64,000 nt of DNA, from the NCBI RefSeq assembly GCF_005280735.1, contig NZ_CP040078.1, positions 682,001-746,000 on the forward strand, written 5' to 3'. Shown piece by piece: positions 1 through 7,263 of this stretch. Source of the DNA: Trinickia violacea (GTDB lineage: Bacteria > Pseudomonadota > Gammaproteobacteria > Burkholderiales > Burkholderiaceae). Every line of letters begins with the position of its first letter. Positions within the stretch are counted from its first letter, which is position 1. The notes under the pieces were generated by a model. It had not been told where the DNA came from. It saw only the letters and a program-made list of their open reading frames with translations, and made no database searches. The translations under genes were made by a program, and so were the position numbers.

Positions 1-247
1 ACTCCGACGAGGGTGGTGTAACCGACGAGTTGTTCGTCGCTATCGAAGAAAACGCATGGCGACCAGTGAGGTGCCTGCTGCTTTCAAGCAATGCGCGGGG
101 GGGGGCCGTCGCGCGCTTCGGACGGACGTTTCACGATGCCCTCCTTGAAGGTTATGCTTGTTGCACACAACGGGCGGCGTGAAGTTGGCTGCACCGTAAG
201 CGACGGTGCAGCCGGACGGAGAAATCCCGAAGTGGTCTAGCCCCAGG
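1..247. other. Left-edge stretch without a supported gene
   Basis: No complete reading frame with a start and ribosome-binding site was found. A minus-strand frame is open from about position 80 to the left edge and reads PHWSPCVFFDSDEQLVGYTT, which looks protein-like, but it has no start codon and a stop lies just upstream of it. It may be the remnant of a gene that continues to the left. A run of nine G lies at 97-105. Confidence 0.3.
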
Positions 248-994
248 TCAGGGGGTCACGGTGATTGTGTACGTGGCGCTTTCCGAGACGCCGAAACTAG
301 GGAAGGCACCTTCAACATGTATTGTGTGTGTCCCGGGTGATTGCGGTTCTATCATCAGCCAGTATCCATCGCTTACCGCGGACCCCGTGCCCATGGGTGC
401 GATGAGAGGTGGAAAATCGGTGACGAACCAATTGTTCGTTGGAATCGAGAACTGAAAAAACGGCGATTGCACCCTAAACGCCGACAGTGCATTTACGGGT
501 ATATCGTGACCGTCAATGGAGGCCTTGAGCGTGTTTGGGCCTATCGCATCCGCCAGGGACTTCGCACACGCACTGCAGTCCTGAGCATTCGTGCAGCTGC
601 TGGGGATATATGGAGGTCCGGCCTCCACAGTTGAGCACTCCGCGTTGATAATCGGAATGAATATGAACTTAGCGGCCGGCACCGTGCATCGTTCGACACC
701 GCTGCCTGATGTGGGCTCGCTGAGAAACCACACGGCTCCAGACTGGTTGCTACTACAACCCGTCCCATCAGAGTAAAAAGTAGGGTTTGGGAGGCCCTTG
801 CCATACGGTATCGCAAGCATCCACTGCCACCATGCGGCAGACCACTGACTGTAGGTCTCTCCGTGAACTGCTGCTTGAGGTGGAGACACATCCGAACTCT
901 GCTGTGCCGATACCTCACGGCTTGCGACGCCCAGTGCTAGTGCCAACATTGCTACGACGATGGGGCACAGCCAATACTTCTTAACTCGTTTCAT
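248..994 (-). CDS. Secreted protein with a tryptophan-rich N-terminal motif, function unknown
   Basis: The product is 248 residues. An ATG four codons further upstream exists, but GGAGGT lies five bases before the ATG at 994, so MKRVKKYW is the better start. Residues 1-30 form a signal peptide: basic start, hydrophobic core, then a VSA-Q cleavage-like site. The mature N-terminus has a striking cluster, YSQWSAAWWQW. Six to eight cysteines follow, in pairs that could form disulfides in the periplasm. The C-terminal part (HTIHVEGAF..., TYTITV) looks like a beta-sandwich. I recall similar uncharacterised secreted proteins with the same Trp-rich block in proteobacteria, but no function is known to me. 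Confidence 0.75.
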   Translation of the reverse strand: MKRVKKYWLCPIVVAMLALALGVASREVSAQQSSDVSPPQAAVHGETYSQWSAAWWQWMLAIPYGKGLPNPTFYSDGTGCSSNQSGAVWFLSEPTSGSGVERCTVPAAKFIFIPIINAECSTVEAGPPYIPSSCTNAQDCSACAKSLADAIGPNTLKASIDGHDIPVNALSAFRVQSPFFQFSIPTNNWFVTDFPPLIAPMGTGSAVSDGYWLMIEPQSPGTHTIHVEGAFPSFGVSESATYTITVTP

Positions 995-1175
995 ATTTAC
1001 CTCCATAGAACATGCCCTAGGCGTGCCGAGACGCCCAATCGGACGACCGTCCGGCGGCTCAATACGATTGTTGAGCTAGAAAGCGCGTCTCAGGATTGGC
1101 TAAGGCGTCCTGCCCCCGCTCGCCGGCATGGACTGGGCCGAGTCCTTGTCAACGGCCGAACCCGTGGCGACATCA

Positions 1176-1280
1176 CTACCGCCGCCCCCAACCACATCCT
1201 GTGAGTAGTACCGTCGCCATGGATATGACGGTCGGTGATGTTTTGAACGCACTTTTGACGAGTGGGACGAAATCTTTCAT
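1176..1280 (-). CDS. Possible 34-residue lipoprotein-like peptide
   Basis: A short frame begins at the ATG at 1280 with GGAGG five bases upstream, the same layout as the neighbouring secreted-protein gene. The peptide has a basic start, a hydrophobic stretch and LLTGC, a plausible lipobox, followed by only five residues (GWGRR). It could be a very small lipoprotein of entericidin or lysis-peptide size, or the 5' remnant of a longer lipoprotein gene. It reads in the same direction as the secreted protein, 180 bases upstream of it. Evidence is limited to the start context and the lipobox. Confidence 0.35.
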   Translation of the reverse strand: MKDFVPLVKSAFKTSPTVISMATVLLTGCGWGRR

Positions 1281-1969
1281 GGCGACCTCCATCGTTCCAA
1301 AGCGTGTTCTACGGGAGGGCCGGAATCGTGCGGCCGCGTGCAAAGAGATGCGGACAACAGCCAACGCGATGCCGGCAGGCAGTGGCGCAATAAGTTGGCC
1401 GAAGGTGTTGCTTACTGTGCATGCGGGCAGAATTAAACTCTCCCGCTTCGTCGGCCCAAGCTGAGCTGAAGACGGAGTTCAAGAGCATTGCCCGATGCGA
1501 TAGTGGAAAGAGTAGTCGTGTAATACGTGCTCTGAAGAAGTAGCAGCCTCCTCGCAATTAATCTTAGTAATTGGCGACAAACAAACGTTTTAACTTCTTT
1601 TAGAACGCATATCGAGACTCGCACCCAGTATAGGACACGTGTGTTACCAAAAATTACTTTTTATATTTTTCCGATAGCCACTGTGTTATGGCGGGAAATC
1701 GCTACCAGGACTGCCTAATCTTAGCGATTGGTCGAAGTCTGCCCGCGAGGTCGAGGCCGACCTGTTGAGCTTATGCGTAAGGACCAACAGCGACTGATTT
1801 TGCCTTGCTTTTGTCCGCCCGTTACCGTGGGTCAACCAATTATTGCGGACTCCTCTCAATTTCCAATGCAGAAGCAGCTACGCAGTACGCGATACTTGAT
1901 GGCAGAGACCGGCCTTTTTACGAACATCGATTGGCTGCTTGACCGCTCGCAATTATCGGCTACTGACGA
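1281..1969. other. Gene-poor stretch
   Basis: Only short overlapping frames without convincing start signals are present. About 1560-1700 is clearly AT-rich, with runs such as TTTTTATATTTTT, unlike the rest of the window. It may be regulatory or remnant DNA. No RNA gene was recognised. Confidence 0.5.
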
Positions 1970-2194
1970 ATGGACCTTTGGATTCAACCCTGCGCGCGGT
2001 GCGCTGACCTCTACGGGAAGTCCGCAGCCGAACCTCCGCATCAGGACCTCACGCTCAACGGCGCCGGCGCGGTGAAAGATGCGCGAGTAGAAGAACACTA
2101 CACCTGCGTTCAGTGCCGCGCGGTGTTTGCGCGGATTCTTGCCGGGCCGCCGACACGACAGATTTGGATGCTGCTGAACGCCGGCCAGCATTGA
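1970..2194 (+). CDS. Small zinc-ribbon-like protein
   Basis: The frame encodes 74 residues. An in-frame TGA two codons upstream of the ATG closes it. Two CxxC pairs (CARC near residue 8 and CVQC near residue 43) suggest a zinc ribbon. The C-terminal block (RILAGPP.RQIWMLLNAGQH) looks conserved and protein-like, and I recall similar short proteins in Burkholderia. No good ribosome-binding site is visible, so this may be the 3' part of a gene that lost its original start. Function is unknown. Confidence 0.45.
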   Translation: MDLWIQPCARCADLYGKSAAEPPHQDLTLNGAGAVKDARVEEHYTCVQCRAVFARILAGPPTRQIWMLLNAGQH

Positions 2195-2449
2195 CGCGAT
2201 GCTGGCGCACGCTCAAACGCGGCGGATTTGGCGGCGCTCCGTGCCATTTGCGATGACAGGGGCCCGCCGTTTGAAGAGCATAGGTTACGTTCCGGAGGTT
2301 CTCAATAGGGTTGTCCGGATGGCTTGGGATAGCTCGCCCAAGTTCAGATTCCATGTTGGCTTTGCCATCGCTCACCTCGATTTCGACCTCGACGGCAGCG
2401 AAAAGCATTTGGTTTCTGGAGTTTGCACTTGAACCTCAGTACTCGATGC

Positions 2450-2884
2450 TCACGACATCGTCAGGAAAGTGTTGGTCTTCCCGTGCGACTCACTAATACT
2501 TCGGTACGCCGCCTCGTTTCCGCAGTTCCAGCCTCGGAGGAAACCTTCTGCCGAGTAAGCGCCGGTGGCCATCCCTTGGACCTGTGGGTCCTCAATCACC
2601 GGATTGAATCAGCCGACAAAGGCCGACACCTCGGGCTCAGCTTCGAGACCAAAAATGTGCGGGCGAAAATAGTTCAAGTTGAAGGCGATGCGCCGTTGCG
2701 GACCGGTACCTTGCTCATTTGGTACTTCGCCTTCATCAACCGCGAAGGAGAAGTAAACGCCCGTGTCCGGATTTTCGTATGTGGCGCCGCCGTCGACCCT
2801 GTAGCACCTGCGCTGTCGAAAGTACGCTTCGACGTCATCTTGAGCGACGTCAGCAGGCAAGGTAAAGAAGAGGTCGTAGCTCAT
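2450..2884 (-). pseudogene. Conserved hypothetical gene disrupted by an in-frame stop
   Basis: The N-terminal 91 residues begin MSYDLFFTLPADV, with the features YENPDTGVYFSFA, NYFRPHIFGLEAEPEVSAFV. These match a family I recall as roughly 250 residues long, in which this part is followed by a 'DPQVEGM.EGEY..E.FL.GWN.GNE..YR' block. Here a TGA stands at 2609-2611, yet the same frame continues with NPVIEDPQVQGMATGAY and then GFLRGWNCGNEAAYRSI until a TGA at 2450-2452. The homologous signal therefore runs through the first stop. The C-terminal half of the family is missing. I read this as a decayed gene with a nonsense mutation plus a 3' truncation. Confidence 0.65.
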
Positions 2885-3097
2885 TGATATCGGGCCCCCG
2901 GTTCTTGATTATTGGATTATGGCTGATGACTTCGCTGCTGCGTAGTGGCAGCGCGTTGCGAGAGAAAGCGCTGTGCAACCACCGCACTCGCCAATCGCTC
3001 GATAGTCTAAAGCTTAGTTGGCAATATGCCGTTAACCCGTGAGGCCCGTCTTACTCGCTGACGGGAAAAGTGAAAAACCGAGGCTTCGAGGGCACTG

Positions 3098-3514
3098 ATG
3101 GCTGCAATCAACGCGTATATCCCAACGGTTACACCGCTGTTGTTCGACACTGAAGAAGGGAGGCGCACCGCAGGCGCGTGCCTTGAATTCGGCGGTTGGA
3201 ATCACGACAAGAAGACGCTGACGCCAATTCGCGTCGAGGCCTTGCTGGCAATGCCGCACAATCCCGCGCTTTTCTGGGTGATGGACAGCCTCGCCGCGGC
3301 TGCGGAAGCCGGGCGATTGGACGCAAACAGATATATTGAACAACTGTTTGCAAGCCGCAGCGACGCGCGCGCGTTTCGGCTCGTCCTGCGTGACGCTGGA
3401 GCTGACCATTGGCTCAACGACCGGCACCATAACGCTTTGCGCAAGCTCGGCTGCGCGAGTATGGATGCGGCCATCTATCCGGTTCTTGCTTCCTTCTTTG
3501 ACCCGGAAGCGTAA
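3098..3514 (+). CDS. Hypothetical protein, 138 residues
   Basis: The reading frame starts MAAINAYIPTVTPLLF and has a balanced, soluble composition with amphipathic helices (FWVMDSLAAAAEAGRLDANRY) and a C-terminal FFDPEA. A GAGGG lies a few bases before the ATG. No domain was recognised. The antisense frames over it are rich in Arg, Ser and Cys and look like shadows. It sits between the decayed gene at 2450-2884 and a DUF1444-like gene on the same strand. It is probably real, with no function assigned. Confidence 0.55.
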   Translation: MAAINAYIPTVTPLLFDTEEGRRTAGACLEFGGWNHDKKTLTPIRVEALLAMPHNPALFWVMDSLAAAAEAGRLDANRYIEQLFASRSDARAFRLVLRDAGADHWLNDRHHNALRKLGCASMDAAIYPVLASFFDPEA

Positions 3515-3567
3515 CGACACCATCCGCGACTGCATCGCAAACCTTCAACAATGAACGTGGAGCAATC

Positions 3568-4119
3568 TTGGAGTCGTCACCGTCATTCTGCAGAAAGGCC
3601 ATCGCTTACCTCAAACCTACGGTCAAGGACGCGGTACCGACAACCTCACTCTCGCAGCGAGAGTCGGCTGTTCTCCAAGTTATCAACGAGGACTTGGTAG
3701 TAGCGTATCTCGTCGACGCCGGCACCCATTTCCAGTATGTAGAGCATTGTCACATTGAGGAGGAAGGCCTGTCGGTTGACGAACTGCATGGAATCGCGGT
3801 TTCAAACCTGCAGAGTCTTGCTGAAGAGAAGTTGGTTGTTCGTGAGTATGGGCCCATCTACATCGCCCTGTTGGGTGGCAATTTCGAAGCGAGCCTTCTG
3901 ATGGTTCATGCGATGTGGACCGATTGGTACGCTCATCTCGTACAGGGCGCCTTTATGGTTGCCGCGCCAGCGCGAGATGTTCTCGCATTCTGTGATGCAT
4001 CGTCGGCGGACGGCGTTGCGGAACTCCGCCAAGTTATTCAAAGGGCAGAAAACGGCGACCACCTTCTTCATCCGCATTTGTACCAGCGGGTCGGCCTCGA
4101 GTGGCAAACAATTACGTAA
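3568..4119 (+). CDS. DUF1444-like protein
   Basis: The 183-residue product resembles the DUF1444 family (Bacillus YtpQ type). The matching features are GLSVDELHGIAVSNL in the middle, GGNFEASLLMVHAMW, then VAAPARDVLAFCDASS and LHPHLYQRVGLEWQ near the end. The only start upstream of the conserved part in this frame is TTG at 3568, preceded by GGAG at five bases. A nearby ATG at 3551 is out of frame. These proteins are soluble, cytoplasmic and of unknown biochemical role. The family length is about 250 residues in Firmicutes, so this is a short member or lacks an N-terminal segment. Confidence 0.6.
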   Translation: MESSPSFCRKAIAYLKPTVKDAVPTTSLSQRESAVLQVINEDLVVAYLVDAGTHFQYVEHCHIEEEGLSVDELHGIAVSNLQSLAEEKLVVREYGPIYIALLGGNFEASLLMVHAMWTDWYAHLVQGAFMVAAPARDVLAFCDASSADGVAELRQVIQRAENGDHLLHPHLYQRVGLEWQTIT

Positions 4120-4154
4120 TTGCAGCAGCGGCACGAGCAGTATACGAGCGAACA

Positions 4155-4400
4155 ATGTGGACTGAAAAACCTGATTCGATAGCCACACGTTGCTTCAAGG
4201 CTGCAGTGGCTTGCGTTATCGCAGTTGTGTGGGCCTGTGGGGCGGTAAGCGCATATCAGACATCACAGGCGCTCGAGAAAGACTCAGCCGTCGTCGAAGG
4301 GCGCGTCCTACGGTTCGAGACAGGTTCTAACGGCAATCTAAGTCCGCTTGTCGGATATTCGTATGGCGCGCATCTACGTTTCATACGATTCGATTCCTGA
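4155..4400 (+). pseudogene. 5' fragment of a DUF3592-like membrane protein gene
   Basis: From the ATG at 4155 the frame reads MWTEKPDSIATRCFKAAVAC, then a transmembrane helix (VIAVVWACGAVSAY). A segment VVEGRVLRFETGSNGNLSPLVGYSYG follows, of the kind seen just after the first helix in DUF3592 proteins. Homology ends exactly where the ATG of the next gene appears (4363), and the frame stops after a few unrelated residues. The second half of a DUF3592 protein is missing. This looks like a gene cut by recombination with the DNA carrying the next gene. Confidence 0.5.
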
Positions 4401-4704
4401 ACTCACGTCACTTCCACAGGCTACACGTAGGGCCGTGGTTCGAAGCGCTGCTTCAGCTCTCGCAGGAAGCGCAGAGGGTCGTAGTCAGTTCCGACTTCAA
4501 GTCGGGTGGCTTGTCTTCGTTGCGGTGTCGTGCGCGCTCTTCATTATCCTCAACAACACCGTACTCTCCGGCTGGCTGTCCGCTGTCGCCATTGTGGTGG
4601 TTGTGGTTCTGAGCTACACCGTCGTATTTCAGTTCCAGGTGCGGCGCCTGCGTCCTCACATACGGGCAGTGTTGTCGGCCGAGCAAAAGGGCGAAAGCAG
4701 CTGA
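4363..4704 (+). CDS. Small membrane protein, MARIYV-type
   Basis: The 113-residue product starts MARIYVSYDSIPELTSLP, an N-terminus I recall from a Burkholderia hypothetical family. It continues with an Arg-rich amphipathic stretch and then two hydrophobic helices (LVFVAVSCALFIILN and WLSAVAIVVVVVLSYTVVF), ending with a basic cytoplasmic-type tail. The in-frame TTG at 4348 lies inside the older disrupted gene, so the ATG is preferred. No clear ribosome-binding site is seen, which fits a junction just upstream. Function is unknown. Confidence 0.55.
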   Translation: MARIYVSYDSIPELTSLPQATRRAVVRSAASALAGSAEGRSQFRLQVGWLVFVAVSCALFIILNNTVLSGWLSAVAIVVVVVLSYTVVFQFQVRRLRPHIRAVLSAEQKGESS

Positions 4705-5047
4705 AGTGTTCCGCGGGAATGCCCTTGAAGATTGCGTCGCAGTAGACGGGGGCATTGTCGAACTGACGGTTTGCTATCTCGAACTCAACCGTCGTTGTAT
4801 ATCTGGGCCGGACGCCCGTGAATACCGACAAGTTCTGCGTCCGCCTCAGTTTTGATACGGCCCATCTCGCCTGCGCCGCGCGGTGCAGGCCCCAATGGGG
4901 CTTTCTGCCTACGCTGCTGACTGCGCGGTATACCCGTGGTGCATCAAGCACCTACGATGCGTGTCCGCAGGTTGTCCACAGCCTTGCCAACAAAATGTGG
5001 GGATAAGTGATGGCGCCGCGAGCGACGGCGGACCATCGCCGCGTCTG
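4705..5047. other. Stretch without a recognised gene
   Basis: Only short frames occur. Two sequences near 4971-5004 (TTGTCCACA and TGTGGGGATAA) loosely resemble DnaA-box-like words but differ from the consensus and are isolated, so no origin is claimed. Confidence 0.5.
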
Positions 5048-5194
5048 CTATTGCGCCCGCTCCGCTTTTCGTTGTGCGGCTTGCTCTTCGGCGTGCTTCT
5101 TTGCCATGTGGTGTCCCACAATGCAGCCGCCGATTGCTCCGACAACTGCGTGGTGTCCGGCGTAGTGGCCGGCTACGCCGCCGACCGCCGCGCC
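5048..5194 (-). pseudogene. C-terminal remnant of a glycine-zipper protein
   Basis: A 48-codon frame reads GAAVGGVAGHYAGHHAVVGA, then IGGCIVGHHMAKKHAEEQAA and a basic tail. This is the alternating Gly/Ala/His pattern of small periplasmic or outer-membrane glycine-zipper proteins. An in-frame TAG stands directly before the first glycine codon and no start codon is available, so the signal peptide and N-terminal part are gone. This is a clear relic of a once complete gene of about 80-100 codons. Confidence 0.6.
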
Positions 5195-5204
5195 CTAAAC
5201 AGGC

Positions 5205-5543
5205 TTATCGTCTACGCCTGAACAGGCCGGTCGGCCGTCGCGACTGATACCTGACATTTTCTCGTTTTGGCGGGCGTGACCGTGGTTCGAGCGCCAGCCT
5301 GCGAGCTTCGTCTGCCTGCGGCGAACTCTCCGACAACTCGTCGTTGCTCCACATCCAGAGTGGCAGAACAGTAACGACAGCCCAGTTACCGATATCTTGC
5401 ACGACGACAAAACAGCGGTCGTCGGCTTTACTGTAGATGAGGTAGCACCGCCGGTTGGGCGGAACCTCCCCAAGTGACACGCATCGACCTGCGTCCAACA
5501 TTTCTCGAACAGATGTTGCCGACAGCGCAGACCGTTGACTCAC
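5205..5543 (-). CDS. Hypothetical protein, 112 residues
   Basis: A GTG start at 5543 has AAGGA about five bases upstream. The central segment CYLIYSKADDRCFVVVQDIG followed by AVVTVLPLWMW is a beta-rich pattern typical of a compact alpha/beta domain, and reminds me of small proteins with a VLTVLPL motif. The C-terminus is basic and of low complexity (RRPTGLFRRRR). It lies directly upstream of the glycine-zipper relic on the same strand. Function is unknown. Confidence 0.5.
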   Translation of the reverse strand: MSQRSALSATSVREMLDAGRCVSLGEVPPNRRCYLIYSKADDRCFVVVQDIGNWAVVTVLPLWMWSNDELSESSPQADEARRLALEPRSRPPKRENVRYQSRRPTGLFRRRR

Positions 5544-5921
5544 ACGTTCCTTCGCGTGAGGTGCAACCCACGACCCTCGAGGACCGGACCGTCTCTTGGA
5601 GAAATGAATCTTTGCCTCCTACGCGTTACTGGCGCTCCCGCGCAAGTCTGTATCGCCTTCGGCCTCATCGCAACGCGACCATCGGCGGTTCTGGCGAGCC
5701 TGGCTCATGCGCGCGACCGATGAGGTGTCCCGTGGGCTTCCCTTGCTCGCAACCTCACTGGCCAAACACCGCAAACCGCTACTCGGCGATATCGCGTTGA
5801 AAATGGAGAGATGCATCGCTTCATACCCAACGCCCGGCGCAGCCCGGCTTGCCAGCATGCGCGCTTGTGTGGCGCCCTGCGGCGGGCTATCTTTTAATGG
5901 CTTCTCATTCAGGAGACGACC
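5544..5921. other. Stretch without a recognised gene
   Basis: Several overlapping open frames exist on both strands but none has a good start context or recognisable protein pattern. The 3' end must hold the promoter and the AGGAGA ribosome-binding site of the DUF2442 gene. Confidence 0.4.
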
Positions 5922-6161
5922 ATGGAAGGCGCTGCGGTGGGTGCGCATTTCGACAGCGCGCACCTGTTTCTTGACCTGTCCGGCGGCAAGACGGTTGAAT
6001 TCCCACTGGACTGGTTTCCTGTCCTGCAGGCAGCGACAGCAGCAGAGCGCGAACACTTCGCCATCTCGATGGACCGCCAGCAACTTTTCTGGCCGGAAAT
6101 CGATGAGGACGTGAACGTTCCCGCGCTGCTTTCATATCAGCCCGCAACGATGCGTCAGTAG
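5922..6161 (+). CDS. DUF2442 domain protein
   Basis: The 79-residue product has the DUF2442 pattern: a first strand with HFDSAHLFLDLSGGKTVEFP, a WFPVLQAAT block, and the ending FWPEIDEDVNVPALL. AGGAGA stands just upstream of the ATG. DUF2442 proteins are small and often encoded next to DUF4160 partners in toxin-antitoxin-like pairs. No DUF4160 gene is visible here, so it stands alone. The role is unknown. Confidence 0.75.
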   Translation: MEGAAVGAHFDSAHLFLDLSGGKTVEFPLDWFPVLQAATAAEREHFAISMDRQQLFWPEIDEDVNVPALLSYQPATMRQ

Positions 6162-6252
6162 CGTAGCTCACGACTGCTTCATGTGGGAATCCCTACGACG
6201 AGCGATTGACGACTATATAAATCTGACTGTTTCAATTCTGGACACAACTACT

Positions 6253-6456
6253 ATGGCAACCGGTACTGTGAAGTGGTTCAACGATGCGAAGGGCTTTGGC
6301 TTCATTACGCCGGACGATGGTGGCGAAGACCTGTTTGCTCATTTTTCGGAAGTAAAGGCGGAGGGATTCAAAACTCTCCAGGAAGGGCAAAAGGTGAGCT
6401 TCGAGGTCAAGCAAGGACCAAAGGGCAAGCAGGCGGCGAACATCCAGCCGCTGTAA
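6253..6456 (+). CDS. cspA: Cold shock protein, CspA family
   Basis: The 67-residue product is a full-length cold-shock domain. RNP1 appears as KGFGFITP and RNP2 as DLFAHFS, with the usual start MATGTVKWFNDAKGFGFI. It binds single-stranded nucleic acid and acts as an RNA chaperone in the cytoplasm. An in-frame ATG 72 bases upstream gives a non-conserved extension and is rejected, because the family begins at MATGTVKWF. The upstream stretch probably serves as a 5' leader. Several paralogues are usual in Burkholderiales, so the exact csp number is not assigned. Confidence 0.93.
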   Translation: MATGTVKWFNDAKGFGFITPDDGGEDLFAHFSEVKAEGFKTLQEGQKVSFEVKQGPKGKQAANIQPL

Positions 6457-6657
6457 GCACAAGGGGCACAGCTATCGCCGCGTTTTCTAGTGGGTGACGC
6501 TGCTCCCCGAAAGTCTGGTATCGAATCCGCCGCCTCCCCGTCGTTCACGTTTGCCGTGTCACATTTGTGGCTTTCGTCACCACGATACGGCTTGCCGGCC
6601 AAATGTCTGTTACCTACCCGGATTCAACTCGGGCGGCCGGTGTGAGTAAGGCGCTGC

Positions 6658-6825
6658 TTACTTCAATTTGTAGTGCGCGCCGGCGCCAGTGCGCGATGGC
6701 GGGAAGCGGGCGCCCTCAACGCATGTGGCATCGAATGTCCGGCCCTCGTTGTCGCCGCCCTCAAGTACGACCGAATAGATTCCCGACACCTTGACGAATT
6801 CTCCGGGTTTGAAGGTGTCTGCCAT
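6658..6825 (-). CDS. YjzC-like small protein
   Basis: The 55-residue product starts MADTFKPGEFVKVSGIYSVV and carries a late GARFPP block. This matches the short YjzC-like family, in which FKPG....GIY is near the N-terminus and GERFP near the C-terminus. The ATG at 6825 is preferred over an upstream in-frame ATG because the family begins there and AAGGA lies about ten bases upstream. It is preceded on the same strand by another very small gene ending at 6851, so the two may be co-transcribed. Function is unknown. Confidence 0.65.
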   Translation of the reverse strand: MADTFKPGEFVKVSGIYSVVLEGGDNEGRTFDATCVEGARFPPSRTGAGAHYKLK

Positions 6826-6850
6826 GGTGTCTCGTTCCTTGCGCCGGTCA

Positions 6851-7018
6851 TTACTCCGGCGAATCTTCATCGATTTCTTCGCCGTCCTCTGACTCGATGC
6901 GGGTGGCTCCGCCCGTCGCGGGCGGGTCGCTGGCGGGGAAAGTGCCGTCTATAGCCTTATCGATGTCGTCCTCGGACTTCTCGCTGGTTGGATTCTGTGT
7001 CTTCGCCTTTGTGGCCAT
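6851..7018 (-). CDS. Small acidic protein with an 'FPASDPPA' motif
   Basis: The 55-residue product is hydrophilic and very acidic at the C-terminus. Its core is AIDGTFPASDPPATGG, a motif found in many short, probably disordered proteins of proteobacteria. The ATG at 7018 has GGAG upstream. An in-frame start 63 bases upstream gives an unrelated extension. It is followed closely by the YjzC-like gene. No biochemical role is known to me. Confidence 0.65.
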   Translation of the reverse strand: MATKAKTQNPTSEKSEDDIDKAIDGTFPASDPPATGGATRIESEDGEEIDEDSPE

Positions 7019-7263
7019 GTGTGTCTCCGCTGGTGTTGTGAGTAACTCGATAGCAGCAAGGCGTATTCTGCGACCCGGCAAGAAAACCGCCGCATCGGGC
7101 GTTCTTATCGCTAGTGCCCGGTTTACGTTTGACCAGACTTCTATTCGGCCACGGGGTTAGGTCGCGTCATACGCGAAGCCGGAGTCAGACCAAGCGGTTC
7201 GATTGGACCACTCGGATTCCTTGCTGACCCTACTTGAGGGGCAATAGGACCTAAACTGAACCC

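Noticed and set aside
97..105. Run of nine G that could be a phase-variable tract
   Set aside because: No gene crosses it in either strand, so no function or frameshift can be tied to it.
1096..1464. 122-codon plus-strand frame
   Set aside because: Composition is random with many Arg, Pro and Cys residues, there is no start signal, and it overlaps the minus-strand lipoprotein-like frame.
4971..5004. TTGTCCACA and TGTGGGGATAA as DnaA boxes or an origin
   Set aside because: Both differ from the consensus, they are isolated, and no replication gene or AT-rich unwinding region is nearby.
6181..6252. N-terminal extension of the cold shock protein from the upstream ATG
   Set aside because: The family starts at MATGTVKWF, and the extra 24 residues are not conserved.
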